From Erythrocercus mccallii (taxonomy: Eukaryota > Chordata > Aves > Passeriformes > Dicruridae): DNA of 64,000 bases. This document shows positions 11,293 through 23,345 of this stretch, piece after piece; the stretch's first letter is position 1, and every line of letters begins with the position of its first letter. Position numbers and translations under genes: made by a program. The stretch lies in contig VZRG01002507.1 in the NCBI GenBank assembly GCA_013397435.1, forward strand, positions 8,628-72,627, in the 5' to 3' direction. The notes beneath the pieces were generated by a model that saw only the letters and a program-made list of their open reading frames with translations, made no database searches and was not told where the DNA came from.

Positions 11293-11395
11293 ATTATCAC
11301 AGTGGTTGGGTTGGGAGGGGCCTTAAAGCCCATCCCATTCCACCCCTGCCATGGGCAGGGATACCTCCCACTGCCCCAGGCTGCTCCAAGCCCTG
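11293..11395 (-). mobile_element. CR1 LINE 3' fragment
   Basis: The - strand CR1 end reads on the + strand as 'ttgggttgggaggggcctta', 'ccatgggcagggatacctcc' and 'ccaggctgctccaagccctg', the mirror image of the CR1 3' tail. Only about 100 bp remain. The right boundary is approximate. Confidence 0.85.
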
Positions 11396-11937
11396 TACAA
11401 CAAGGATGTTATTGCTCAGTATTCCCTGTGGTTTATGGCAAAGAGACCCTTGAGGAGCAGCCCGGGAAAGCTTTGATGATCCCGCAGTTGCTGTGCTGGC
11501 ATTGGTGCAATTCCAGCTGCTCTGAGCTGGCCGGAGCGGGACAAGGGATGTTTTCATGGGGTTTCTTTGCCAGGGTGTGCAGAGCAGAGCTGACACAGAC
11601 CCACAGGGCTCCCAGTGACTCTGCAAACAAATCACCTGTCACCCTGGAGGCAGGAATGGGGTGAACCTCGGGAAGAACAGCCCTGCCGTGCAGTGAGGCT
11701 CGTTTCTTTGGAGATGCCACAGTTTCCAGCCTGAGATCTGAAGCATTCCCATGAAATCCCTTCTGGCACTGGATTTTATGGCAGCTCTCTCACCTCGGAG
11801 CTCTGGAGGCTTTGCCAGGTGACCAGGCAGAGATGCAGCATCATTTCCCACCCCCAGCTGCTCAGGGCTCAGCTGTGCAACCCCACTGTCCCCAGTGATG
11901 CCCAGAGCTTTGACTGGGGTGGGTGTGAGGGTGGGAG

Positions 11938-11975
11938 GCTGGAAGGGATTCGTGCAGCTGGAAGGGATTCGTGCA
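11938..11975. repeat. 19-bp tandem duplication
   Basis: Two exact copies of 'gctggaagggattcgtgca' side by side. Confidence 0.9.
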
Positions 11976-14900
11976 GTTGGCAGGTCTTTGCCCATCATTT
12001 AGCTGAGAGCAGGGAAGAGGGTAAGCAAAACACATCTCAGCCAGTTTCAACCAGTCCCAGTGGCTACACATGGCAAGGCTTGGCTGCTGTCAGGAGCCTC
12101 AGGAGATTTGTCCGTGCAGGGACTTTCTGCAAAATTTATCTGAATTAAGCAAAAGCCAAAATTTCCAGTGGATTTGCTAAACTGTATTAAGTCCCAGTGT
12201 GAGTTACACTAAATGAAAAGAAGATGATGTTAATTTTAAGAAGGATTCTGTGCCTGTTTGAGGAACATGTAATCATCGTGGATATCTCCCTGGAGGAAAA
12301 CCAGGGGGAGATGCTGGGGAGCTGGGGGCATGCAGGTGCCTGCTGTTCATTCCAAAATGTGGGACAGGGATGTGGTTTTCCCACCCTGAAAAGCTGTGAG
12401 GGAGGCAGAAAGGACAGTGGCTATGGAGACTGGGCCATGCTGGGGTTCAGGGCTGGATTGAGGAGGGGTCTCTCTGGACCCTTCAGAGCTGAGCCCCCTA
12501 GGCCTCTCCCCAGCACAGCCCCATCACAGCTTCTGAAAAGCAGCAACACAGAGGATTTGCTGTAAGAACTCCTTTCCCCAGTCCTAATCCGTGTCACTTT
12601 AAGTACAGCGGAGAACCAAATCTGACAGCTGGTTGGGTTTACCCCAGCACCAAAATCTCCATGTGAAATACTCTGGGCTCTTAAACCCTGTTTATGCCCC
12701 AAAGTGAGAGCAGCATTAACTCCCTGAGTGCAGCAAACAACCTGACTGACACAAATGCACTTATGTGGGGAAGAGGAACAAGCTGTGCTTTAGGAATGGC
12801 TTTATACCTCCAACTAAATCCACTCTTGCCTTTGTGCTGATACAACTAATCAGCAGTTAATATGCAGTCCCATCAGCATACAGAATAACAAAGCCCTGTT
12901 TCCCCAAGATCTGCATTTCATGCTTGATTGCGAGCTCTGATCAAATCCTTTCCTGCCGTTCCAATGGGTTTTGCTAAATTCTCTCCCCTGGTGTGGAGTC
13001 TTTGATGACTGGTGAGGTAAAAGCCCACGCTCCGGCCTGTTGTTCAGACAAGAAATGCTGATTGGGAGCATTTATGAGCTTTCTCTCCTCTACCTGACCA
13101 GGGTTTTCACAGTGTGGATAAAACCTTAATTTTGTGTGAGACTGCTTTCCTCCCCCATCAAATCTGCCTGAAACTGCCAATGGCTTCAAAAATTATTAAG
13201 GTCAAAATAAACATGCAGGAATGCTCACGCATTCATTCCATCATCATATAAGCTTAATTTCCTTAGGCAAGCAGGCTAAAAATATCCCCCGTGCCCAGAA
13301 GAGGTAATTACTCCAGCATAAAATTCCGTAGGGTCGAGCTGGTTCTCGCCAGTGGTTTGAAGTGATGCCCTGACACAGCACATCCCAGCCATCCTCTGCC
13401 CACCCCATACACTTCCCACAGCCACTGCAGGGCTTTCTGTGGATGATGTCTCTTGCCAGGCACAAGTGACCCTTTTCTAGGTCCTGGAGTGGTAAATTCT
13501 CCATCAGGGGCCAAATCACACATCCCGTTTGAAGCTCTCCACGAAGGTGGCTGTTTGATGCCATTTCCTCTTAGACAGTCCAACATAGAGTAATTAACCC
13601 TTTGGGAGGAGCCACTCTCCCTTAGCCTCTATCCCCTGGGCATTGCCATTTCAGGAATCAGTTGAAGGAGGAACTTTTCCAATTGCCTGGAGAAAACAGC
13701 TTTGGGAGTGTTTTCTTTTAGCACGGCACTTTCACCATTCCAATAAAGCGGATCATTAAAAAAAAATAAACACAGATCTGCCAAGGCTGAAATTAAAACT
13801 GGGCAGGTGGATTATAACCTGTCACAGCCACAAGCCAATGAAATTCCATCAGCAGGGCATGGAGGGAGCTGAACCTCCCCAAGAGGAGTTCCAAGGCCTT
13901 TCATCCAAGCTGCAACCTTCGATCAGCTGCTGCTGAGTTTGCTGAGCCCCAGCAGCACCAGGCAGGCTCATTTCCATCAGGGAGCTGAGCTGCTGGAGCT
14001 GCCAGGGGAAGGTCAGCACAGCTGATGGGCCGGGTCAGGCTGGACACGCTGCTCTGCAGCAGCTCAGCCCGTGCCAGGGATGCTTCTGTGAGCCTCGCCT
14101 TTAACACCCTTTGCATTTCCTGAGCTCTGCCAGTTCAGTGCCTTGGGGGAACCTGGGCCATGGCTGAAAATCCACGCTTAAGGAAAAGCTTCCTTAAACC
14201 TCACAGGGAACTATTTAAGGAAGATAAAGCTCCAACTCTGATCTATTCCTAGGGAATTTCCATAAATCATGTTATTTCTGAATATTTTCCTCTAACAATG
14301 AAGGCTAGAAGGGGTCCTCTGGTTTCATCTTTTGCCTGGCAAGGGATTTTTTGCAAATCAGCTTTTCGATAGCTGGATTGGTTTATGCGAATTCACAGTT
14401 CAATGCAAAGGAGGATCCTTGGATTTGTGTGGGCAGCATGTTAAATTTTGAAAAAGCTGGAAGTTGGATCCCTCTCAAGGAATCTCAGACCAGCCAAGCC
14501 CTGCACACTCCTGATCCTCTTTAGTCAGGCAGCTCTTTTCATCCCAAAGTGAATTTAATCCCAGTCATGCCATGGCCACCATATCTCACAGCAGTGACCT
14601 CCACAAGAGCACTCAGAACCCAAAACTCCTCCCGCCATCAGGAGTGGCTCTGCAGCAGCAGTCCCTCCATTTGTGATCTCCTGGAAGCACTGTGGATCCA
14701 GGATGGTTCCCTTGCTTCTTTCTCAGCATCCCTCACATCCTCCTCTCAGTGTTTGGGAGCAATAATTTATGTCCAGAATGCAAGAACTAATTAGAGCGTC
14801 TCTTGCTTTCTGAAGGGGAGCAGAAACCACAGCAAATGACATTCCAGCAAAAATGGGGTCAGCTCAGATTAAACTCCCTTCCCATTTATCTTTGGTCTTT

Positions 14901-15305
14901 AGCATTAAATTTACCATACATATTAGAAACAAATTTTAATTTTCCACAGCATTGGGCAATATCTTCTCCTTAAAGCCTGGAAGAACATTCATTAGCATCC
15001 TCTCCCTCCAGTTCAGTGTAACTGTCTCCTCATTTGCACATAAATGTGAACTTTGCTGCCTGGACAAACTTGTCTGAACCACACCAAAGTTCTGTATCAA
15101 TACTCAGCTCACACCTCCCCACACTCCTGTGCCTGCCCTCCACTCTGCTGGTTTGAAATGATTCCCAAAAGCTCTGGGAAGAAGATGCTGCTGGAAACAC
15201 CAGTATGGAGAGATAGAAGTGAATGTATCCGTTGGACTCCCTGTCTAACTAAAGCAGATTTCCCACCTTAAAGTCAGGCTTTAGAGTTAAACCCATGGCA
15301 GGAAA

Positions 15306-15341
15306 AGAGGGCAATTCATTTCCAGAGGGCAATTCATCCCT
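15306..15341. repeat. 18-bp imperfect tandem duplication
   Basis: 'agagggcaattcat' occurs at 15306 and again at 15324, forming two 18-bp units with a variable end. Confidence 0.8.
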
Positions 15342-18042
15342 CTGGGCAGCTGCTGGGAGCAGGAAGGGCAGCCAGTGGTGAGGGATCTGTGAGGAACCAA
15401 CAGTATTCAACAGCTGCTCCTTCCCAACCTGCCCAGAGGCCCCTCTCAGTCAGACAGTCTGACCCCAAAAATCCCGGGAATAACCCCACGTCTCATTCCT
15501 GTGGATGTCAGAGGCATTCATCTTATCCAGCTTTGAGACAGAGGACAGCCCTACCTCCACAGGCAGTGGGCACACAGACATTCCCAGGATGTGATTCCTG
15601 AGGGCTGAGGTCTGTGTTAGGGATGATCCACACCTTGAGTTCTGCTTCCTCTCCAAGCAGAGGACTCTCAGCTCCTATGGGACAGTGGTACAGGATGAAT
15701 TTCATGCCCATCCCTCCACAAACTACTGCATTTTTAATAAATAAATATTGCCCTGTGTATCCTGCAGCTGGAGGAGGGGATTTGAGCCATAGTGAGGCAC
15801 TTCCCATCTGAACCGGGGAGATAATGGCACTTCAGTGTCCCCAGGCACCATGAGGACAGGACCCCCACAGAGGGCAGAGGACTCCACTCTCAGGGAGCTA
15901 TCTCAGCTCACTGAGAGATAAGGGGCTACAAAGCACTGATGGCATTTCAGCTGCAAATCCCTGACCCAGTGGGCAGAGCCAGCCATGTGAGGTGAAAGCT
16001 GCCTCAGATCAGGGAGCCTCTGGGTCTGAGTCCCTGCACTGGCGTTTGTTCCTCTGCTGTAATGCCACCACAGGTAACCACCCAGAGCATGAAGGGACAG
16101 CTGTGACAGCAAGGGTGACTGTCCCAAGAGGCTGGAACAGCCTAACATTTACAATGTATTGACCCTCTCAGCATCATCCCAATGTTCCTGCTCCTGACTC
16201 CAGCAAGGCAAATGGGAAGAGAGCAGCAGTTTCTTACCTGGAGCTGCCAGGGCGCCAAGTCTTTCCCAGTGGATCACAACAATCTCCACCAGCAGGGACC
16301 TGCCTGGGCAGGGTATAAAGCTCAGTGTCAGCAGCTCTGATCCCAGTTTCACTCCCAAGCCTCCTGTACATGAGTAAAGAGTGAAATGACGTCTCAGTAT
16401 TGGGATTCTTCCCTTGTAGAAGCGAGGCTGGAACACAGAGGAATTACTAGAGGGCTCGATGGTGCTGCAGATATGGGGAGAGAAAAGCCTGGGAGGAGAT
16501 GGGAGATAGGAGATAGATGAGATAAGCAGCCTTCTGCAGAGCTGATGGACAGAGAGAGAGAGTGGTTGCCTTTTCTACCTCACTCTTTTAAATATTGATC
16601 TGGAAGCATTCTTGGATCCGTATCAGTGAGCTCTGATTTACGCTCCTGACTCTGGCTGCCTGTGTTCTTTTCCCAGTGGAAAATCAAAGGCCTTGTACCT
16701 ACAAATGCCCATTTTCCACTTGGCCAGAGCTCTGCCAAGGGTGAGCCCCGCAGCCTCCAGCTGTGCACAGATGTGCAGGGGCTTTCCCCGCAGAGTGTGG
16801 GACAGTGCCGGGGCACAGCGTGAGGGTCAGGCACAGAGCACTCCTGAGACCCTGAGAGGAACATTTGTAAAGTTTTCTTCACCCACTGTCCTTTGATGTG
16901 TCTCTGGTTCAATCCCAGCAATGCTGTTTAATGTCCCTGATGTGCCATTTCTGCAGGCCTCTTTGAACTTGAGGAATCGGGTTTTTCTTATTATTTCCAA
17001 GCCAGGCTTAATGACTGCAAAAAGCAGCAGAGCCGTGGCACTCCAGGCACGAGGCGCTCTGTCTGAGACGCTGTCAGGGAGCAGTGAAATCACAAATGGC
17101 AAAGACAGGTCACAAGTCACCTGTCCTGTAAATAAATGTGCCTGCTGCTTTCAGCACTGACTTCCCCTCACCATGCTCTGAGTGTTTCCCTGAACTGAAA
17201 TGCTTTCATATCTGCAGGGAGGGGATGGGGAGAACAAAACTGTTCCCTGAAGATAAAGAGTGCAATCGTCTATTTTATTTTCCACTTTCCACATCAATGG
17301 TGAGAAGTTTTCCTCCAGGGACAGGCAGCAACCTGCTCCACTCTACTCCTTCCCAGCCAGCAGCACAAAGCACCCCTGGACGTGGAGATGCGAAGCTCCA
17401 GGAAGATCAGAGCCAGGGCAGGAGGGGAAGCAGGACCAAGGCAGAGCCCGAGGCCATGGACAGGATTTACACCAAGGTCAGGCCTTGAAGTTGTGTCTAC
17501 AAAAGCAAACAGAGGCAGAGCAGATCTGTTAAGATCCCCCAAAAGAAAAAGAAGAAAAAAAACCAACCAAACACAGGCAAAAGAAAAGAAGATGGCACAA
17601 AAATCCAGGCAGAAGCTGTCACACAAGAGAATGCTTCTTTTTAAGCCAAAGATAAATAATATATAAATAAGGCTTCCTGCTGCTTGCAGATACTACAGTT
17701 GATCAGAAGCTCAAATATCTTAAGGAAATGAGCTTTGTTCACTTGATTTCTTCCTCTGACTGCTCCTTTTATCCCTGTTTTCCCCTTTTACACGAGCTCT
17801 CAGTGTGCTGTGACATTGTGCCCTTCTGAACAAAAAGCTCCCCCTCCAGTTGGGCCAGCACTGACTCAGCTGTTGCTCAGATTTCTCCTGAGCCACGGTT
17901 TAGGAGAAAAAAATCTTCAACTTGCTTTCAATTCTGGGATCACAAGAGATCAGGGAGCAGGGTGAGGCCATGACCAAGATCCTTCAGGGACTCTGTCACC
18001 TCCAGGGCCAAAGATCCTTCTCTACAGGTGAAGATCAATCCC

Positions 18043-18196
18043 CCTGGAGCTGCTCCAGGGCTGGAACCCCTCTGGAGCCAGGTTGGGAGGGCTAGGCGTG
18101 CTCACCTGGAGAGAAGACGGCTCAAGAGAGAGCTCAGAGCCCCTGCCAGGAACTGAAAGGGCTCCAGGAGAAGTGCAGAGGGACTGGGAACAAGGG
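18043..18196 (+). mobile_element. CR1 LINE internal fragment
   Basis: 'gctgctccagggctggaacc', 'ggagccaggttgggagggct', 'agagcccctgccaggaactg' and 'agagggactgggaacaaggg' align by eye with the 5' half of the CR1 at 4420-4809 and with the copy at 58957-59350. It has no 3' tail of its own, which is unusual because CR1 copies normally lose their 5' end. A CR1 tail in the same orientation lies at 19451-19540. Confidence 0.7.
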
Positions 18197-19450
18197 CAAA
18201 ACTGGTACCTGCCTCTATTTTTCTGTAAAAGTCACTTTAGGCTTCACAGCCTCCCCTTGGTCTCATTTTGCCCCCCAGTTGCTTTTTTTTCATCAGGATA
18301 GGACTCAAAGCTCATGACACACCATGAACAGCCTCCTGCTAAATGCCAGGAAATTCTGCAGCAAAAGCAGGCAATCACTCTGGGTAGCTTAATCTTTGAC
18401 TGCTTAATTTAAGATCTTTTACAGAGGCTTTATTTTCAAGGAAAGAGTGATCAGCTTGTCCTGAAAATGAGATTCTTTTAAAGTGTTTCATCTGCATTAC
18501 CCACATTTGACAAGTTTGACGTGATGGAAGCCCTGGTGGAGGATGTACTTAGAGGGCTTGGTGTAAATTCCGGGCAGGGAATACATCTGCATTCCCAGGG
18601 AATGGATCTGCAGCCTACTCCAAGTCAATTACTGCCAATGCCCCACCTCTGCTGCTTCCCACAAGCAAATAAATCCTGAATTTGTTGCTACGTTCCCATC
18701 TCTGCGTTTTTCTTTGCAATTAAGTGCTGCTTTGTTTCATGGCTGTGTCTGTGCCTTAGTGTAAAATCCATCATCCCAAAGCAGGAGTGAGGGTTCCACT
18801 GATGTCCCTGGGAGCCACCAACCAGCCCAGGAGCTGTCACCCCAGTCAGACCAGTATGGCATCACCTGGGGCTCATGAACCATGAAAGCAGTGGCTCCCC
18901 ATTTTCCCCAGGGCAGGGGAAAATTGATATCTTCGTGTTCAGTAAGGAAGTGACAAAATTATAACGGTGCCCTTGGTGAATAACAATGATGGACATCCCC
19001 AAACAGCCCACTGGGAGACACCAGCCAGGTGGGAAATGCAAGGAACAAGCATTTTACATATTCCAATTTGTAACATATTCCAATTTTATATTCCAATTGT
19101 ATTTAGTATTGTATTTAATATTCCAATTGTACATATTCCAATTTTTCCTCTGCTTAATAAAGGAGGGAAAGCACTCAGTGTATGGAATGGGAAAGGGAAA
19201 TCAGGTGGCAATGGGGCCTTTCCCAGTGGGCAGCACTGTGCTGGGTGGAGCTCCTGTGTCCCAGCAGGAATGGCAGTGCCTGTCACCAGGTGTGAAAGCA
19301 AAGAAATGAACAGTGGGGGTTCCACCATCTTTCACTTTCAGGTAGTTGGCTTCCATTTAAATAACAAAAATATTAATTTTTAGCTTGATTTGAGCTGGGC
19401 TTCCTTGTATTTAATTCTAGCACAGAGATGCAGGACCAGGGATCGGACTA
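18197..19450. other. Non-coding sequence between two CR1 fragments
   Basis: Unique-looking sequence plus the AT-rich repeat at 19057-19146. No gene was recognised. Confidence 0.45.
19057..19146. repeat. Degenerate AT-rich tandem repeat
   Basis: 'atattccaatt' occurs five times with irregular spacers ('tatttagtattgtattta'). It generates an isoleucine/proline-rich frame that is most likely not coding. Confidence 0.75.
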
Positions 19451-19540
19451 ACCTGGTCTAGAGGAAGTTCCCTGCCCATGGCAGGGTTGGAATGAGATGG
19501 GATTTAAGGTTCCTTCAAACCAAATCATTCCATTATTCTC
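19451..19540 (+). mobile_element. CR1 LINE 3' tail fragment
   Basis: 'acctggtctagaggaagttc', 'cctgcccatggcagggttgg', 'gggatttaaggttccttcaa' and 'accaaatcattccattattc' match the terminal 90 bp of CR1. It may be the displaced 3' end of the fragment at 18043-18196 or an independent insertion. Confidence 0.8.
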
Positions 19541-19944
19541 TGACCTTCTTGGGCTAAGCTTAAGCACAAGGACACTGATTCCTCGAGAGAAGAGCTGGGA
19601 CTGCTCCTAAACAATCACAACCAGGCCCCTCTCTGTACCCTGCATTCATAAATTATCCGTGTCCTTTCTCTTTCTTCTCTTTTCTTGCTCTTTTCCTCCT
19701 GAATTAAATAAAAGCTGCGACAACAAGCTCAGACTGTTGGTAACATTATTTACACCTGGATGGGGGAAGAGCTCCCTTGTCACACAGCATTTGACACAAA
19801 TCCTGGCACTCCGAACCTCGAAGTGGCCTCAGGAAAGACTGATCCAGGGGGGAAATGAAAAAGGACAGTGGAGAAGAGAGGTGGAGGTGGAGATAGAAGG
19901 GGGAGGAAGGAACAAGTCAAGAATCCCAAATTCTGTGCTTCTGC
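19541..19944. other. Non-coding sequence
   Basis: Nothing recognised apart from a purine-rich run at about 19855-19915 ('ggtggaggtggagatagaag'). Confidence 0.5.
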
Positions 19945-20186
19945 CAGTCCCACCACATTCACCCAAGTCTCACCACGTTCTCCCAGTCCCACCACGTCCT
20001 GCCAGTCCCACCACGTTCTCCCAGTCCCACCACGTCCTGCCAGTCCCACCACATTCACCCAAGTCTCACCACGTTCTCCCAGTCCCACCACATTCTCCCA
20101 GTCCCACCACGTCCTGCCAGTCCCACCACATCCTGCCAGTCCCACCACGTTCTCCCAGTCCCACCACGTTCTCCCAGTCCCACCAT
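19945..20186. repeat. 19-bp minisatellite, ~13 copies
   Basis: Tandem units 'cagtcccaccacgttctcc' and 'cagtcccaccacgtcctgc', with a diverged pair containing 'attcacccaagtctcacc'. The diverged pair recurs at 19955 and 20051, 96 bp or five units apart, showing block duplication. Since 19 is not divisible by three, all frames cycle with a 19-residue period. This gives proline/serine/histidine-rich peptides on + and tryptophan/glycine-rich peptides on -, and neither is evidence of a gene. Confidence 0.95.
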
Positions 20187-22454
20187 GCAGCCGAGTTATT
20201 GCCATGCTCCCAGCCCTGGTGGGCCTTTCCCAGCTCGCTCCTGGCCTCCAGGCAGCCCATGCAGGTGCTGAGTGCCCAGCCCTGACCCGCGGGCAGGGTG
20301 AGCCTTGCCCTGTGCAGAAGGGAGCAATTGCAGCGGGTTAGTCCAGGCTCAGAGGATGGCAGGAGCTGCCAGGCCCCACATTCAGCCTGGCAAGGGGAGT
20401 CCATCACCTCAGCCTGCCAGACCATCATCAGCTCTCCTCGAAGAGGCACTTGGCGGAAAGGACATTTATCCCACTGGGAGTGCCAGCCACACGCGGTGAC
20501 AGCTCTTTGCACACAAACGTCTCTGGGCATTTCCCTCCTGGCTGGGCTGGATTGGGTTGGAGCTACCAGCCCCAGGAAGGCCAGGAGTGCAGGGCAGGAA
20601 GGAACAAAGCAGGAAAACACAGAGAGAGACAGGCAGGACTGGGGCACAGGGCAGAGTCACCAAAGCAGCATGAGGGAGTTTGGGCCCCGTCCTTGGCTTG
20701 TGGTGTCTGTGTTTTAGCAAAAAACCAGCAATGGAGAGGTCACCCTGCTGAGAATTTTGAATGCAGCAATCAGAGATATCCACAAGCTCTGCTTTTCCAT
20801 ATAATTTTCTGGATTTGGCCCGTTTCTTTCTGTGGGCTGTGCAACACCTGTGGCTGACAGCTCTTAATAGCAGCCTTCTCATGCCTACATCAGGATCTTG
20901 GGATGCAGCAGTGGGAATGTCCCATCCACCTGCAGTGCTGCTGGAGATGGTTGGAATACAGCTCCATGTCATCTCACAGTGGCTGGAAAACATCCCTATC
21001 CAACACAGGCTGCCACTCAAAATAAGGCTTGAATACCTTATTTGCAAATAGAAAGAACAGGAAGAAAAACTCCCAGCTGGAGGGAAGCAGCTACTGGTTA
21101 GGAGAAGATGTGTGTCCATTCTGACAATTCCTGCAGAAGAACAATTGTTTTAATGAAATAAATCAGAGAAACCCAGAATGGGCTGGGTTGAAAGAGCTCT
21201 TTGCAGAGCCACAGAGCCTCCTCACAAACGCAGGAGGTTTTTTGCAAGTCCCTTCCTGCAGGAAACACTTCAAATCTCCAGCACCTTTCTATTGTCAGCA
21301 CCCTGCCCTGGGCTGGGGGCAGGATCTGACACCAGCAGAAAATGTGGATCCCATTTGCTGGAGAGGGAGGGAGGGATGAGGAATCATGCCTGGTGGCCCA
21401 AGGAGGAGCTGGTGGGAAGACAGCAGTTTTCACACAAACCCACAGGGGGTTTATTTGCCTCCGCTGAAATCCAGTGTGTAATTAACTGATCTTTGATAAC
21501 ATTTGCCTTGTCAGGATGGAATTCAGATTTTATCTTGTCTGACAGCAGCATTTATGGTGTTAATGCTGGGAAAGAAAGGGAGACGCTGTAATTGTGGAAA
21601 CCCTATTTAATTTGAGGATTCTGTTATCTTGTCACAGGGGCTGAGATTTCACTAATAGATTCTGACTCTGGCAAAATTATATGCTCAAATAGATGGGATT
21701 TTAACAGACAAGATCCCATTGATATTTCTGTGAAGATACAGTGGTTGCACTGAGTGTTTAGAAAGGTGGTTTTGCTTCAGGAAATCGTGGGAGGGAAAGG
21801 GTGGGAGCAGAGCTGGATCATTCCAGGGTGGGAGCAGAGGGTCCTCAAAGCAGCAGGACACAGAACCCCTCCAGCAAAGTCTCCAAGGCACCAGCTGTGA
21901 CCTAGTCATGCCAGTCAAAGTCCCCACCCTGGTGTGATCAGAGCAGGGAGGACTGGCCCTGGTGTGCTCCAGGCTGGGTCCATAAACAAAGGTATTTCCC
22001 TGGAAGGACAGATACCCACAGAATTTTCAATTCCCTTCCCAGCTAATGGGTGATCAATTATTTCTATTTATGGCAAAATCATAAACTCCAGACTCCAGGA
22101 ACCCATTGCATCTCCATCGAGATTATTGATTATCTTGCAGCTTGCTAACAACTGTTCCTGGGAGATCCCCTCCCTTCAGCCCAGCCTGATTCCAGCACAA
22201 ATCCTGCAGAAACCCATCACCGGTGCATGTTGGGTGTGCAGGGCTTTGGAAGACCCTGCATGCACTTGAAAAATACTTGCCTGGAAAGCAAAGTGGTGAT
22301 AAAGCTGCCTGTGCCCGCTATCAGGCAGGAGCATGGAGCAGGTATCTGCTCCACAACACGGGAGCACTCAGCTCCAATAGCATCATCCAGCCATGCTGGA
22401 TTTATCCAACATTTTTATCTGCCTCACTGCTTCCCCCCCTCCTTCCTGTTTAAG
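20187..22454. other. Non-coding sequence with AT-rich islands
   Basis: No gene was recognised. Islands at 21480-21720 ('ctgttatcttgtcacagggg', 'ttatatgctcaaatagatgg') and 22020-22160 ('gtgatcaattatttctattt', 'gagattattgattatcttgc') look like candidate regulatory elements. The longest frame (20466-21119 -, 217 codons) has no identifiable domain. Confidence 0.4.
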
Positions 22455-22625
22455 ATAAAAGCAACACTAAAAAATAAAATCACAAATAGCCTTGTTAGTA
22501 GATACTGGAGGGGTTTTATCACTTTTACTTATTTATTTATAGCTGATTAATTCTTATCGGTGATGCCAGCTGTCAGCAAGACAAATGTGACACCCCATTA
22601 ACACCTGATTCCCTGGGAAGGCTGC
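22455..22625. promoter_or_regulatory. Candidate conserved non-coding element
   Basis: An AT-rich island with 'ttatagctgattaattctta' (homeodomain core TGATTAAT), 'cagctgtcagcaagac' (an E-box and a TGTCAG TALE-homeodomain core) and 'catttaacacctga'-like sequence ('cattaacacctgattcc', T-box-like). Motif packing resembles a developmental enhancer. There is no evidence of transcription, and conservation was not tested. Confidence 0.33.
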
Positions 22626-22740
22626 ACGGATGAGCGATGTTGTTTTGGTGAGGCACCCGCTGGGTTTGGCTCAGAGCCCTGAGGTTCCGCATATCTTCCT
22701 TCCCCAGGAGCATTCCGGAGCAGGGGCGCCGAGGGAGCAG

Positions 22741-22916
22741 CCCTGCCTCCCCTTCCCTCCCTCCCCTTCCCTCTCTCCCGTTCCCTCTCTCCCTTTCCTC
22801 CCTCCCTGCCCTCCCTGCCTCCCTTCCCTCCCTCCCTGCCCTCCCTGCCTCCCTTCCCTCCCTCCCTGCCCTCCCTGCCTCCCTTCCCTCCCTCCCTGCC
22901 TCCCCTGCTTTCCCTC
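22741..22916. repeat. Polypyrimidine minisatellite, 30-bp perfect units
   Basis: About 176 bp of almost pure C/T on the + strand. A 30-bp unit ('cctccctgccctccctgcct' plus 'cccttccctc') is repeated exactly at 22801, 22831 and 22861, followed by a partial copy. The - strand carries runs of three or more G separated by one to four bases, so it fits the G-quadruplex rule many times over. The unit is divisible by three, so one frame reads a perfect proline/leucine/cysteine decapeptide repeat. I read this as repeat-driven. Confidence 0.93.
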
Positions 22917-23345
22917 GGGATGTGAGAGAGCAGTGTGCTCTCTGCTCATCCTGTGGGGGATTTGTGCCTCCTGGAGAGAGTTTTAAATAGCCTTGGGCAC
23001 TGCAGTTATTTCCTTTATTGCTCTGAGGAAATGGGGTTCAGGACGGGACCCGAATCAGGTTCGGCAGCCAGAGCTGGTGAAGGAAGGAGCAGTGATAGCA
23101 CAGAAAGCTCGGGCAAGAGGAGCTCCCATTTCCCTTGGAAACACATCAACAGCGTGTCAAAACATCCTGCTCAAAACACATAAAACATCCAAGCCAAGAA
23201 GCTTTTGTTTTCCTGATGAAATACTGGAATTTGCAGCAGGAAGCAGGCAGAACTCATGGGGGAAAAAAAGATAAAAATCATTCTGCCAAAAGTGTAACAA
23301 ATTCCATCCTTGGTAGGGAAACCTCCTGACCACACTCCCCTCTCC
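22917..23345. other. Non-coding sequence
   Basis: Mixed-composition sequence without recognised genes or repeats between the polypyrimidine tract and two CR1 fragments. Confidence 0.5.

Larger units (their letters stand above)
11396..18042. other. Long repeat-poor non-coding block
   Basis: About 6.6 kb without recognised CR1 or genes. It includes a 19-bp tandem duplication (11938-11975) and an 18-bp near-duplication (15306-15341). AT-rich islands lie near 12150-12250, 13190-13270, 13720-13830 and 14880-14960. An AG run lies at 16551-16562, and an A-rich stretch at 17535-17600 encodes spurious lysine-rich peptides. No exon with convincing splice context, tRNA or conserved protein segment was recognised. 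Repeat scarcity over such a length may reflect constraint or simply unrecognised old repeats. Confidence 0.4.

Noticed and set aside
16880..16925. 'ctggttcaatcccagc', reminiscent of a tRNA/SINE B box
   Set aside because: No A box, no cloverleaf arms and no poly-A or SINE tail nearby.
17382..17666. Frame with a nuclear-localisation-like lysine/arginine run
   Set aside because: The basic run comes from an A-rich tract. The rest of the peptide has no domain, and a - strand frame overlaps it.
19780..20647. Tryptophan/glycine-rich and proline/histidine-rich peptide repeats
   Set aside because: They are translations of the 19-bp minisatellite cycling through all frames. No start context, splice site or domain supports a gene.
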